This document shows positions 1 through 11,153 of a stretch of DNA of 64,000 nucleotides, one piece after another (the first letter of the stretch is position 1; every line of letters begins with the position of its first letter). The notes under the pieces were generated by a model. That model saw nothing but the letters and a program-made list of their open reading frames with translations. It did not search any database and was not told where the DNA came from. A program made the position numbers and the translations under genes. This stretch comes from Oikopleura dioica. Taxonomy: Eukaryota; Chordata; Appendicularia; Copelata; Oikopleuridae. The stretch is from positions 4,340,001-4,404,000 of the forward strand of contig OU015569.1 in NCBI GenBank assembly GCA_907165135.1, written 5' to 3'.

Positions 1-20
1 TTTTCCAAAAGTCCACAATT

Positions 21-1481
21 TTACTTGTGAGAACAGAAAAACTCTTTCCTGAGGCTTTTGCTGATAATAGTGTTTGAAGCAAAGCGTTTATTAACGTACA
101 CGCGTTCACGCGACCTCTGCAGCCAGAGTCTCATTTTGACCGCGACGCTGATTGAAATCTGGTTCGCTGACACTCCTTTTCCATACGGGACTTTTCCAAA
201 GCATTTCGCTAGCAGATAGCGTGCACAGGGCTTCTGTTTGTATCTGAGTGCATAGTTCCATGCTTTTGCGTCGCTCCAATCGGGAGCGAACAGACAGCTG
301 ATATTGTTGGCGACGAAGATTTTTATAATGTGGAGATTTCCACGCTGCGCAGCGACATGTATCGAAGCTTTTCCACATTCGATGTGATCGCTGGGGTTCT
401 TGCACCATTCCCGTGCCGGATGGAGCCCAATACTTTCTCCTGGATTCACCGCCGTCGACGACTTTTTGGACGTCAACTGTTCGGCCATGTCGGACAGCCC
501 CAAATGTGCAGCGATATACAAGCCGACTTTTGCCTGGTACTTGGCGAGCTTTTCGATTTTGGAGAGTGAGAACAGGAACCGTTTCACTTGACCGTTCAGG
601 GCGTAGTTGAGCAAATTTTTCCACCCATCCCAAATGTCAAGTCGCAGAGTACACCCGCGTTGAAGTTCATAATAACTATAAATGTCCAGCTTGAACAGAT
701 GCTCCGGAAGCCTTACCGAGTGAACGGGAAGTTGTCAAAGAGTTCGATTCCGCTTCCAGTGACTAGCCGGAAAATAGAAACTGGGAGACCAGTTTCCCGG
801 GAAACTTGCATGTGGTTAAATCACAATTCATTCCATTTGAAATAAATAATAATATAACCCTAACTATTGACCTTAGTTCACCAACAGTTGAGACTTGAAA
901 GTCAAGCTCATCAAAAAGCTGGTAAACTTGCTCGTTGAAAGCAGAGTACACGTAAAGGACGACACGGCGTTCTTCACGATCAAATGCTCGTAGTACTAAA
1001 TAAATTGTCGAGTTGGAGTGGTGACCTTGAGTTACTCGGAATTATACGAATGCCTTCTGCTACTATGTCTGCCCGCTAGCACAGATTATGTTCAAAGCTT
1101 ACCTTCGCCAGAGCCGATTCCTAGAGAGCTCAGTGTCCATTTGTCCTTGAGATTGCAACCATCAAATAATATGTCTTGTTTAGGATGATTACTTCATTAA
1201 TTGACCCCGATAGAGCGTAACTATATTAAATATAGTATATATAATAAAGCTCATCTCTCATTTTGGAGCGATCATTGAATATACAGGCTCTACTGTGCCC
1301 TCTGTTAATTCTCTGGCCGTTTAAACTTTAAGCACCCTTTTAGAGGAATTCTTCCATCCTTATCAAGCCGAAGATCGAATTTCTCCTTGAGTATTTCCTA
1401 GAAATCGATTTAACAATTAACCTCTTCATGAGAAACCTTTATTGCCCGAATTTTGGTTCTATCCTGAATCGTTAATGTCAA
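21..1481 (-). CDS. ANKUB1: ANKUB1-like ubiquitin-like/ankyrin-repeat protein (5' end incomplete)
   Basis: The protein can be followed through six exons on the minus strand: 1481-1422, 1397-1336, 1191-1103, 1034-862, 804-717 and 675-21. The first exons encode a ubiquitin-like domain (including LKDKWTLSSLGI). The later exons carry LPVSIFRLVTGSGIELFDN, LRLDIWDGW and ankyrin-type segments such as KASIHVAAQRGNLHIIKIFV, then a basic tail with VKMRLWLQRSRERV. The order and many residues match vertebrate ANKUB1 as I remember it, over the whole length. Intron 676-716 is 41 nt with GT-AG ends. Intron 805-861 keeps frame only with a GG donor. The initiator ATG was not found, so a short first exon lies beyond 1481. 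Function in the family is poorly known. The family call is fairly secure; the exact 5' exons are not. Confidence 0.82.
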
Positions 1482-2588
1482 CTACAACGCGGTGACATGA
1501 GCTCAAATCATTATTTCCGTCCTTATCAGTTTCATAAATGTTCGGTCTCCGCTCCTTGATATCTCTGTAGTGAATGAAAATTATCATGATTAGGCAGATT
1601 TATTTTCTTGAGCAGCTAAACTTCCTAATAAAGCCATAAGGCGAGCGGCTTACAATAGCGCTGTGATTTTACTTTCTTAAACAAAAACCACATCGACAAT
1701 ATGAGATTCTTATGTTACTACGAGGTGTATTTACTATCACATCAAGAGCGCGATTTGTTATTTTTGGGCATTGCAGCGAAAATTAAGACAAATGACCCTA
1801 CCACTCAAAGAAAATCATTAACGTACCTTTATGGCCTGAACAGTAACGCGAATCGGTACGAGCAGTTCAAGTTTGCTTTTTTGTATCGGATGAAGATCTT
1901 CGTTCTTCCGCCCATGTCTCTTTGTTACTTCTTGTAGATGAGTAGGAACATTGGCTGAACGAGCGCTCGAGGGGTGTCTGAAATGCTCCTATTCAGCTGC
2001 AGATTTCTTTCAAACGTTACAAGCTCCCCAACAATGAGAAAAGCTTAAAAAGTGCAAATACAAGATCAAACAGCGATGGAATGAAGCTGGCCCGGACAAG
2101 TACTCACGACAGCGGCTACAGGCTCTTCTTTATTATTACTGTCAACTGCACAAATATTCGCAAAATAAAAGTCAACAAGAACAACGACAGTCCACATCAT
2201 CATCGCTCACATCTGGTACCGCCCGCTAATATTACTCCTTTTCAAAAGAATTTTGGAGAATTTAGACGACCGTCAATTTCGAAAAATTGTTTATGCGAAC
2301 TTGAATTTTCTCGGATTTATTTTAATTTATCACTTTGGAAAGCAGGTTTATTTGCTCTTTATCTTCATTTCTTTTCTATCAGGAAGATTAGGGGATTTTG
2401 CTTATTCGTTCTAATCACCAGCTGACACTTGCTTCCGGTTCTGGCGGTTAAGAATCGTCTGCAGTTAGGAATACACTTGCTTGCTCGTTTATTAGAAACG
2501 AATACAATTGGTAATACAGTTAGAGCTCCCCGTGGACTATGCCCTCGTTCGTATCCTCTTCATCCATTTTATCTTGCTTCTCCTTGAA
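1482..2588. other. Intergenic stretch, no supported gene
   Basis: AT-rich sequence between the ANKUB1-like gene and the next minus-strand gene. It should hold the first exon and promoter of the ANKUB1-like gene. Two plus-strand open frames of 78 and 114 codons (1701-1937, 2081-2425) have no recognisable motif, signal peptide or splice structure and look like chance frames. Confidence 0.5.
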
Positions 2589-2993
2589 TCACTTTGTTTT
2601 ATAATTCTTAACAAGCTGGCAAACCTTGTCAATAACCCACTGAGGCTTCTCGACTCCTAGAAGATCGTGCGACTTCGGGAACTTAGTATCGATATTCTTC
2701 AAATCGTCAACAACCAAATGCGGTTTTCCCGTTTTTTGATCTTCAATTGTAAACTGTAGATAAATATTGTACAATCAGAACAAATTTGTTATCTTCATTG
2801 TTTTACAAAAAAATCACTTCCTTTCTCAGAAGGACACAGAACTTTGCAAAAGAAAGTTACTTTTGAAAGTTATTTTCTCAAATGAAAAACGAGTACCTAT
2901 GATTGGGTCTTCATAATCAGGATTGTAGTCATAATCGCAGTCCTCGCAGAATTCCCCAAATGTAAATGGCAATAAAAGATAAAAATATTTCAT
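2589..2993 (-). CDS. Small acidic secreted/ER protein, family not recognised
   Basis: An ATG at 2993 opens a hydrophobic leader (MKYFYLLLPFTFG) followed by an acidic segment with two cysteines (EFCEDCDYDYNPDYED). After an intron the second exon reads FTIEDQKTGKPHLVVDDL and ends with VIDKVCQLVKNYKTK and a stop at 2589. The product would be about 85 residues with a signal peptide. The two exons join in frame only if the intron is 2754-2897 with a GG donor and an AG acceptor; the adjacent GT would shift the frame. The gene is divergent from the PDI-like gene, with ATG codons only 103 bp apart, so they may share a promoter. I do not recognise the family. Confidence 0.5.
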
Positions 2994-3096
2994 GTTTGAA
3001 AACGCTCTTTGCAGTTGTAGTAAAACAAGAATGAAGCACCGAGATGCGCGCCGGCAATAACTCCTTTTTAAAAAATAAACTTTGACTTTTAAAAAC

Positions 3097-5084
3097 ATGA
3101 AAAATAAAAAAGCCGTTCTTTTTTTACTACATTTATCAGTCGTCCAGGCGGAGAGCAAGCACTGGAATAGAGACGGAGTAGACAAGATCACTTTTTTAGA
3201 AAGCGAGCTAGAGCTGCGCAACTTTTTGGCGAGGTCAGACAAAGCGCTCGTTTCTTTCTGCGCGCCTTGGTCAAAAATATGCAAGGAATTCTACCAGCAA
3301 ATGAAGCTGAGTGCAGAACTGGTATTTTACGACCGCCCAAGGTAAGTCTGGCGGTTGTTCATAAGTGATTCAATTTTAATCTAGAGTGAACTTAGCACTT
3401 GTAAACTGCGCCAAAGAAGAGACTGACGATTTATGCGGCAATGAAGGAGTCGAAGAGTACCCTCATCTGAAGTATTACGAAGAAAGCGAATTCAAAATAG
3501 AGCCAAAGGTTCGGACAGAAGAGCAAATCACAAAATTCGTGAGGGCAAAAAGTTTGGTCGCTTCAAAGCACATCCGGAGCAAGAGCGACTTTGATGAGCT
3601 GCTCAATCATCCACAGCCAGTTGTGGTTGGGTTCTTCGATTCTAAGCAAGGCACAGATCAATGCGGAAACGAAGAAGAAGACGATGACAATACTCACTTT
3701 ATGTACAAAGGTCAATATTTTAGGTTCTAAAAAGTATTTTGAGCTAGTAATCAGTATTCATAGTTATGGTTTAAAAAACACCTGACACATAGTTTTTGAA
3801 CCTCTTCAAGTTCAAAGTCGTCCAAGAATTGATCGAGAATTACCGATTTGCGCACATTACAGAGAGAGACGTAGCTAAAGAGCTTTTTGGCGAGAAAGTT
3901 TCCTGGGAAAGTGTGATTTTTCATCGCTCGGGTTGGGAAACAAGTCTTTTCGAAGAGCCCTTCGACATTTTCAACGAAGAATTGACTATCGGCAAGTTCC
4001 GCAAATGGCTCGAAGGAGAGCACCCGAAAAACTTATGTCCGCACGTGACGTTGAAAAATTTCAAAGACGTCGAACCAAATCGGATTTTGGTTCTACACTC
4101 GGATGATCATGATAAAAGTCCGCACAAAATAAAGGAAGAGCTCAAATTTAAATAATCCTTGCATCTTTTTGTGTCTATTTTTGAGCTCGAGCAAGTATTG
4201 GCGAAATCGCCTCGTAAAATTTGCGAAAGAAAGAACAGACACATTTATGTATAACTATAATTTTTCGATGGGTTTGCGCCGTCATTTCCAGGTAATTTTC
4301 ATCCGCAGATATAAAGATAACATCGTTTTAATCTAGTCGCTCGTATTCAATGAACTCGGTGGAAATTCGGGCTGGGGAGAAGAGGCACCAAAAGTGGTGC
4401 TCTGGGACCGAAACTGGCAATCATTCATCATGGAGCGGCCACTGGACAGTGAGCTTCTCAATTTGAAGAAATTTCTCAAAAATTTCGAAGCTGGCAATTT
4501 GCGCCCGTATATTAAATCAGAGCTACCTCCGGCAGAAGCGGGAGCCGGCGATGTGAAAGTCGCCGTAGGAACGACATTTAAAAATATTGTTTTGGACGCG
4601 GAAAAGGTAGGAGCCTCTAAACGCTGGAAATAATCGATTTGAGGATGTTCTCGTCGCAATTATTGCCCAGGATTGCCAGTATTGTCAAGCCTTGGCGCCT
4701 ACTTTGAAACGTCTGGCAGCGTCTTTTGAGAAAGAAGACTCTGTCGATGTTGTGACCATTGATGGAAAATTCAATCACCCGCCGCGTGTTTACGAGTATA
4801 ATGGATTTCCGACGATTTACTTTGCGAGAAAATTCCAAAAGAATCAACCTATCCAATACAAAGGGCAACGAACTGAGGAAGCTCTCATGCAATTCATAAA
4901 AGAACATGCGTCTAGTAAAGCTCTTACGATCGATGGTGTTGCTGAAAAAGGTAAAAAGGCCAAAATATTTTCTGTTATTAGTTTCTTCGTATAAGAGTAC
5001 GATTATGACGAGATTGTCGCTGCTTCCGAAGAAGAAATCGATGAAATCATAGAAGGCAATAGCAATCAGCACGATGAGCTTTAA
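3097..5084 (+). CDS. PDIA3: Protein disulfide isomerase, PDIA3/PDIA4-like, with HDEL ER-retention signal
   Basis: A signal peptide (MKNKKAVLFLLHLSVVQA) starts at 3097 and the reading frame ends in HDEL at 5084, so the product is a soluble ER-lumen protein. Domain order follows ERp57: a thioredoxin a domain, b and b' domains (ENYRFAHIT, KYWRNRLVKFAKE) and a second thioredoxin a' domain with GFPTIYFARKF. The active sites are atypical: the first reads APWSKIC, so the N-terminal cysteine of CxxC is serine. The second is CQYC with the usual preceding Trp missing (AQDCQYC). Family members oxidise or isomerise disulfides during protein folding; the first domain here probably cannot form a disulfide on its own. 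Introns include a canonical 43-nt one at 4606-4648. Intron 3710-3792 keeps frame only with GG-AG, and the intron near 4130-4190 also lacks a usable GT donor. PDIA3 versus PDIA4 is not settled. Confidence 0.88.
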
Positions 5085-5490
5085 TTTTTTGTCCACAAAT
5101 ACTCTTAATAACTCAATAAATAAGAATATATACTTGTGCGAGGTGTCAGCATGTCCAGGATTTCTGGAACTAGAAAGTTCAAGCGGCGGACTTCCATAAA
5201 TCCAGTCAGTGCATTTAAGAAAAGAAAAACTTAACTTTTCGAGGTTTTCAAGGTACGCGTTACGAAACGAGTTTCGTGAGCGCGCGTCGTGCGTTTGAAA
5301 TGAAATGCCCGTGGGCGGAGCTGGTTTAGATTCCATGACTCCTCCACCATTGCACCAATACATAGCGCGCCCAAGATTTTCATAAAAACTAGCATAACAC
5401 TCACTGTAGTTGTTCGGCTGCGTAGAGAATTGACCCACCGAAGAATCACGAAGATCCGAAATACATGGCTGGGAGGAACTTGTCGCCGGC
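5085..5490. other. Short intergenic region between two plus-strand genes
   Basis: An AATAAA polyadenylation signal for the PDI-like gene lies at about 5116, followed by a probable promoter for the kringle gene. A long minus-strand open frame crossing this region continues antisense through PDI exons and is rejected as a shadow. Confidence 0.5.
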
Positions 5491-8400
5491 ATGAGTCCAA
5501 ACTTGGGACTGGTCCCGTTCCTGCTCCTACATCACATTCAAAGGCGGGATTCAAAGCCTAATTTTATCATTTTTTATCCTTTTCGTCATCCCTCAAAAAG
5601 TTGCCAAAAGCGTGCGGCAGATGAAGACGTAGTACAACTAAAACCATCCGACTGTGTAAATAATACTGAATGGCTGGAACAAAACCGAACTTGTGGATGT
5701 CTCTGGGGCTGGACGGGCACCAAATGCGATGTTTGGGGTAAGCTGGCTTTGTGGTTTCGACTAATTATTAGCGGAGCTCGATGCGTACAAGTTTTTTTCC
5801 GTTTCAGTCGAGTTAGAGGCTGTTTTCAATTACGCCTTGAAAGAATATGTGTAAATATTCTTATCGCGAGCAGTTTATTTCCATCATCTGTCAATTAAAT
5901 TATCGGACTATTAGACAATGCCTATTTAGAGCAAGACGAGTGCTACTACGCTGAAATGGGAAATGATGTCTACGAAGGGAAACTGAGCAGAACAAGCGAT
6001 GGTTCCGAGTGCGAGGGCTGGACTGCTGATGATGTGAAGGACAGGCTTGTAAACTCGCATGATATCCCCTTCGCATCTGACAAATGGTCTAACGGCCACT
6101 TGGGCGACCACAACTACTGCAGGTGAGACTATTTCTTATTTGATATGTTGGAAAGTAAGATAAGAAGTACAGTCAATAGAATTTGTATTTTTAGAAATCC
6201 CGATAGCGATCCAGCTGGCTTTTGGTGCTACACAAGAGATAGTACAGAAGGACTCAAAGCCGAGTATTGTGCAAGTAATGCCCACATTTTTTATTGAACT
6301 AAATGTTATAAAACTGAAGCTCAAAAGAAACGAAAATAACTCTTTCTTAGTCCTCTCCTGCAAACTTGAGGGACGGAGCTTTTTCGTTATCAACTCCACG
6401 TCGAGCAGTAGAGAATCGTCTGCAGCGATTGACATTATTTTCGGCCCCGTTCTCCCAGGCGTTTGCGGAGGAGTTGTCGCACTCATGACAATCGTCGGCT
6501 TTGGCGAGTTTCTTCGAAGACGCAGAATCTTTCAAAAGCTGCGTAGACGGTAAGCTACTATTGTTATAGAAAGAGATACCAAGGCCACATGGCAGTGGCT
6601 TTCACAAGAACCTGTAGAGATTCCTGCGGTGGTGATTATGAGCCAGTTTATTTTTCTTGTGCATTTCGGGGCTTTTCTTTGTTGAATAGTTAATCACACG
6701 AATGATCGTTCCTCAGTTTTTCCTTCTTACAGAGCGAGAAGAAACTTAGAGAAATCGATAATTGGAAAAATGAAATCACTAAAAAGTGGCTTCAACAAAT
6801 TTATCAAGACATTAGGATTACGGGCACCCGATTCCGATGATAGTAAATCATCAGATGAGGAGAGTTTGTCTGATTCCTCCAGGTTAGCCTTCAGGAATGA
6901 GTTGAGAATAGTGTCGGCGAAAGGGCAATTATTCAAATTTTCAGCTTGGATCCTGAATCAGGTGCGCCAAGACGACTCGGTGGTGTTGTCACAGTAGACG
7001 TCGACACTGGTCTTCAGCCTGAAGCTGGCAACATGCAACTCGTCGATGATCCCGAGGTAAATTTTTAACAGATCGCTCTTTAGCTGTAATAACACTTTTT
7101 AGTCTAAAGACGGATCTGAAGGTCAGGATCAAGAAACTGTCAATTTTGGGAAGTCGTCTTTATCCTTGCGCCCAGATTTGGGCGTTCTTCCGGAAGAAGA
7201 AGAAGAACAAGGAATGATTTCAAAATATTCTAGTTATATTCGAGAAAATATGCGAGAATTTCAATCAAATAAAATCAATAAAGAAAACAACTCCGAAGGA
7301 AAAGACAACGAGGATTCCCGACCGGAAGCGACAGAACCTCTTAACTCATCGTCAGAAAGTGACACAGATGAAGAATTAGGAACATCAGCCTCTGTTCAAG
7401 AAGAAAACGCGAATTCGAAGCTGGGCTGTCTGATCTTCGCCACAAACTAGCGCAAGAAGTAATTATCGAAGAAGATGATGAAGGTAATAGATTCTTTCCC
7501 ATTGTCAAATATGCATGTGATGTTTTTCCTTTCCCAGCGATAAGAATAGATTGGTTGCATTTCCTTTGATTGAATTAATAACTTAGAAGCAAACGAAGAA
7601 ATCCCACATCAAGAAGACGGAGACCAGAATTTCGGAATGATGAAATTCCGACGCAGTGGAAAATCAACAGACGCGAAATTGAGCGAGCTTGGTGAGTGAG
7701 AACTGATGAATGAACTGATTGAGAGAGTATTAGTCAAGAAAATAAAATTTAATTTCAGACCAAGGAAATTCCATCATCGATGGACCACCTGAGATGTCAC
7801 AGCAGTTAGCTCGATCAGAGTCAAAGTCGAACCAAGAAAAATTCGCACCAATGAATATTGGAGGCAACCGAACCTCCAGTAGGAATTCTTTCGTTCTCAA
7901 GTAAGTGACGGAAACGATATTAAAAATGGAGGAATTACAGTAAAAGAAACAATACAGTGCCACCTCTATGCAATCACTCTATACACTGGAAACATCTTAA
8001 CACTGCCGTTCATTTTGGCTCCAAAATTGCCAAGTATTAATCGGCTACTTGTCCGTTCCGTGCTCGTGTTACTTCATGTAAAATTATTTCAGTGAATAAT
8101 GGACTTGAAAGGCGTTTCAATCACCTGGAAATTCGATTTTAATTATTAAATTAATTAAAAACAAGCCAGATTCATTGTTTTATAAATTTTTAATTTTCAA
8201 CTCATATTTTTTTCAAGTACCATCTCCAGATTTGAGACTCAATCAATTGCTTCAATCAAAGGCGAGGATATGGATAGCCTTATAGACAGTTTCCATCATA
8301 CAAAGGTTAGAGAAAATTTAGAAATTGAAGCGCAAAGAATAAACAAATGTTAATCACTAATTTATTATTAGGTTTCTGATCACGAAAGTGCAGAAATGCG

Positions 8401-9711
8401 GGCTCGAGATCGACCTCGACGAAAAGATCGTCCTTCTGCAGATCCAACAAGGAACCAGGACATACATAACTATCATAATCAAAATCGTGGCAACCTTCAT
8501 TTTTACCCCCCTCCACCACCACAGCAGCATAATATTAATTACCACGCAAAGAATGCTGACGGCTCCCCTCTTTCATCCTCAATTGCTCAAGGAGAGAAAG
8601 AGCCGCTTATTCCAAAATCGCGAGAGTTTGAATGCTCACCCGATCGAGAGCGATTTTATGGTCGTTTTCCCCAGGAAAGTATCAAAAAAAAAAAAAAAAC
8701 GTCGAATTATAAATTTGATATCGTTTCTGAGTACCGCGATAAAATCAAGCCGAGCCAACAAAAGACAATTCAGCTTCCAAAGATAAATCCCTGTGACTCC
8801 AAATTAGATGACGACGTCTACAATCGCCGCCGTATGCCCATCATTCAGCGTCCAGCGCTGAAGCCCATTCCCAGAAGTATACTAGAAAAATATGCGAACA
8901 CGCAGCTGCCTGCAATGAGTCATCCGACATCAGAAAGGCTGTACCAAGAGAGCATTGGGAAATACCATATGTACGATGAATTTCCAGTAGAAAAAAGGAG
9001 ACCAAGGCGAAAAGTCCCATCAATCAATTTTTCCGACATCGAAGAGCAGATTCGTAGCGTTGATGTCGAAGAGTCTCCGAAACAGAAAAACCGAAAAGAC
9101 GAGGTACAGGCGTGTAAGCTTGAAAGATCAATGGAATACAACAAGTATCGGAAACCGCGCTCACATCGTGATGAGCACTACGTACATAAACATCGTAAAC
9201 ATCGTGCGCGATCAAACTCGCGAAAATCAAGGAAGAAAAAGTCAAAGAAGAAGAGTCGGTCTCCGACTAGGTATATTTCGTCGATTTCGTTGCTTGCGTG
9301 TTTTCTCGTTGATTTTTATGAAAACGCTACTTTTTGTTATGTAAAATAGTCCCGTGTGTATGTCTTAAAAGTGAACACGTTGAACAAGAAGGGGATCGTA
9401 GGGAATCGCGAAAGCGACGCGAAGATAGGGACCGTGACTCCAAAGCTGACCCTGACGAGGAGGAACGACGCCGAGAAGAACGTCGAAAACGACGTGAAAA
9501 AGAAAAACGAAGGCGCGAAAGAAGAGAAGATGAACGAGAGGTAAAAAGGGCATAAAAAGCTATAATAAAAATCACTTCTCAGGGGGAGCATCGCAGACGA
9601 GACGGCCGGCAGCCTCGCGAAAGAAGAGGGGACCGTGAAAACGGAGCCCGTACGGAGCGAACAAATGGAGGCGACAGCTCTAACAGGCGACGCCGCAAAA
9701 AGCGCGAGTGA
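5491..9711 (+). CDS. Single-pass kringle-domain membrane protein with long disordered cytoplasmic tail
   Basis: The extracellular part has an EGF-like half motif (CGCLWGWTGTKC) and then one complete kringle. The six kringle cysteines are all visible: ECYY-type start, GSECEGW, HNYCRNP, FWCYTRD, AEYC and ILSC. A membrane segment (IFGPVLPGVCGGVVALMTIV) follows at about 6437-6500, with a stop-transfer run FLRRRRIFQKLRRR. The remaining exons, joined through GT-AG introns (for example 6551-6732 and 6882-6947), encode an acidic, Ser-rich region, a PPPPPQQ stretch and a very basic, Arg/Glu-rich C terminus ending RRRRKKRE at 9711. Total length is roughly 850-900 residues. One kringle plus one TM recalls PIK3IP1, but the tail is far longer. 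Near 7420 the frame must shift by one base to reach the next exon, so the exon structure there is unresolved. Ligand and function are unknown. Confidence 0.72.
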
Positions 9712-10030
9712 TTCGTTCCGGCACATACTACCTAACCTCATAAACATTCTTTCCGTCTTGAAGATCAACTGTACTCCTCTTGACCCTACTCACCGCTATT
9801 TGCCTCATTTCTTCAATCATTGCTCTTTATACCTTTAAATATACTAAAAACCTTAACACGCAACAAATAAAAGTAGCTCGAAATTGTGGCAAGCAAATAA
9901 CGGAGCACGCAGATTACATGGAAAACGTGTATTTTATCAATCGTTACATTGAAAATGGGCAGAAACTCATCCGGATCCTAATCCATAAAGTCTACAGGTG
10001 AAAAGCTTTTGGTTGGCGCGTTGGGGATGA
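9712..10030. other. 3' UTR region between convergent genes
   Basis: The kringle gene (plus) and RBX1 (minus) converge here. An AATAAA at about 9866 is a likely polyadenylation signal. An open frame at about 9764-10001 contains a hydrophobic run but has no ATG, so it could be an alternative last exon; it is not called as a gene. Confidence 0.45.
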
Positions 10031-10441
<411 letters not shown>

Positions 10442-11090
10442 TCAACTCTTCGCGTTGTAATAATCAGAAACAATGCCTTGTAGATCGCGCGAAGAGAGTG
10501 TGACGTTTTCCGTTTTGTCTTTGCTCTTTCCACTTAGTTTAAAGATGTTCTTGAAGCTGTTGTCGTTTCGATATGATTCTTGGCCGACTGCTTCAAATTT
10601 TTTGAAGCTTTGGACAACTGAAATTATTCATTAGGATTGGCGCGGCATGGATGAATACCGTGGTCATATTCGTCCCCTATCGCGTCCGCTTTTTCAGTCC
10701 ATATCTTTATCCATTCGTGTAAATTGTTAATTTGTCTTTTTCTAAATGCGATTTCCGCTTCTTCATTTGGCGACTAGGGTAAAGAATTAGTCTTTTTTAA
10801 CTCTCGCGGAGAATTTTTACCAGTTGATTTATAATTTTCCAATGATGCTCGATGTCTTCCTCTGCTTTTTCAATCGCTGCGCTTCTATTCTGATACTCGT
10901 CGACCATTTGGGCGTCGTGTTCAGGAGCTTCGAAACCAGACGACAAAGGCGCATCTGCAAACGCCCGGGAAAGAAGATGCTCTCCGTTTCCTTCAATAAA
11001 ATGAAAAGCGAGTCTTCATGCTTGATTTTTACCTTTTTCGTCAATTTTCATTCGCGCTCTGAATTTTTCCTGAACCTTCGTCATACTCAT
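10442..11090 (-). CDS. Conserved-looking coiled-coil protein, family not recognised (middle cistron)
   Basis: The frame starts MSMTKVQEKFRARMKIDEK at 11090, is interrupted by short introns, and ends SDYYNAKS at 10442. Readable blocks include APEHDAQMVDEYQNRS, AAIEKAEEDIEHHWKIINQL, AFRKRQINNLHEWIKIW and QSFKKFEAVGQESYRND. Helix-rich, charged heptad-like sequence suggests a soluble coiled-coil protein of about 170-190 residues. A resemblance of the AAIEKAEEDI block to SNARE motifs was considered, but no membrane anchor or complete SNARE layer pattern follows. The gene sits between MRPL23 (63 nt upstream) and RBX1 (30 nt downstream) on the same strand, so it is probably co-transcribed with them. 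No function is proposed. One junction near 10625-10635 is not cleanly resolved. Confidence 0.6.
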
Positions 11091-11153
11091 TAGATCATTG
11101 TAGTAATCGTAGTTTCCGCTATCAAAGAGTTCTTGAAATCAATTTGAGCAAGG

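Noticed and set aside
4617-5492. 291-codon minus-strand open frame
   Set aside because: Most of it is antisense to PDI exons with strong homology; no domain, leader or splice logic of its own.
6590-6690. Possible extra exon in the kringle gene (YQGHMAVAFTRTCRDSCGG)
   Set aside because: A direct phase-2 join from 6550 to 6733 already gives a continuous basic juxtamembrane segment; including this piece lacks a good donor.
9764-10001. Plus-strand frame with a hydrophobic run (LLTLLTAICLISSIIALYTF)
   Set aside because: No ATG in frame and it lies in the 3' UTR of the kringle gene with a polyadenylation signal inside it; could at most be an alternative terminal exon.
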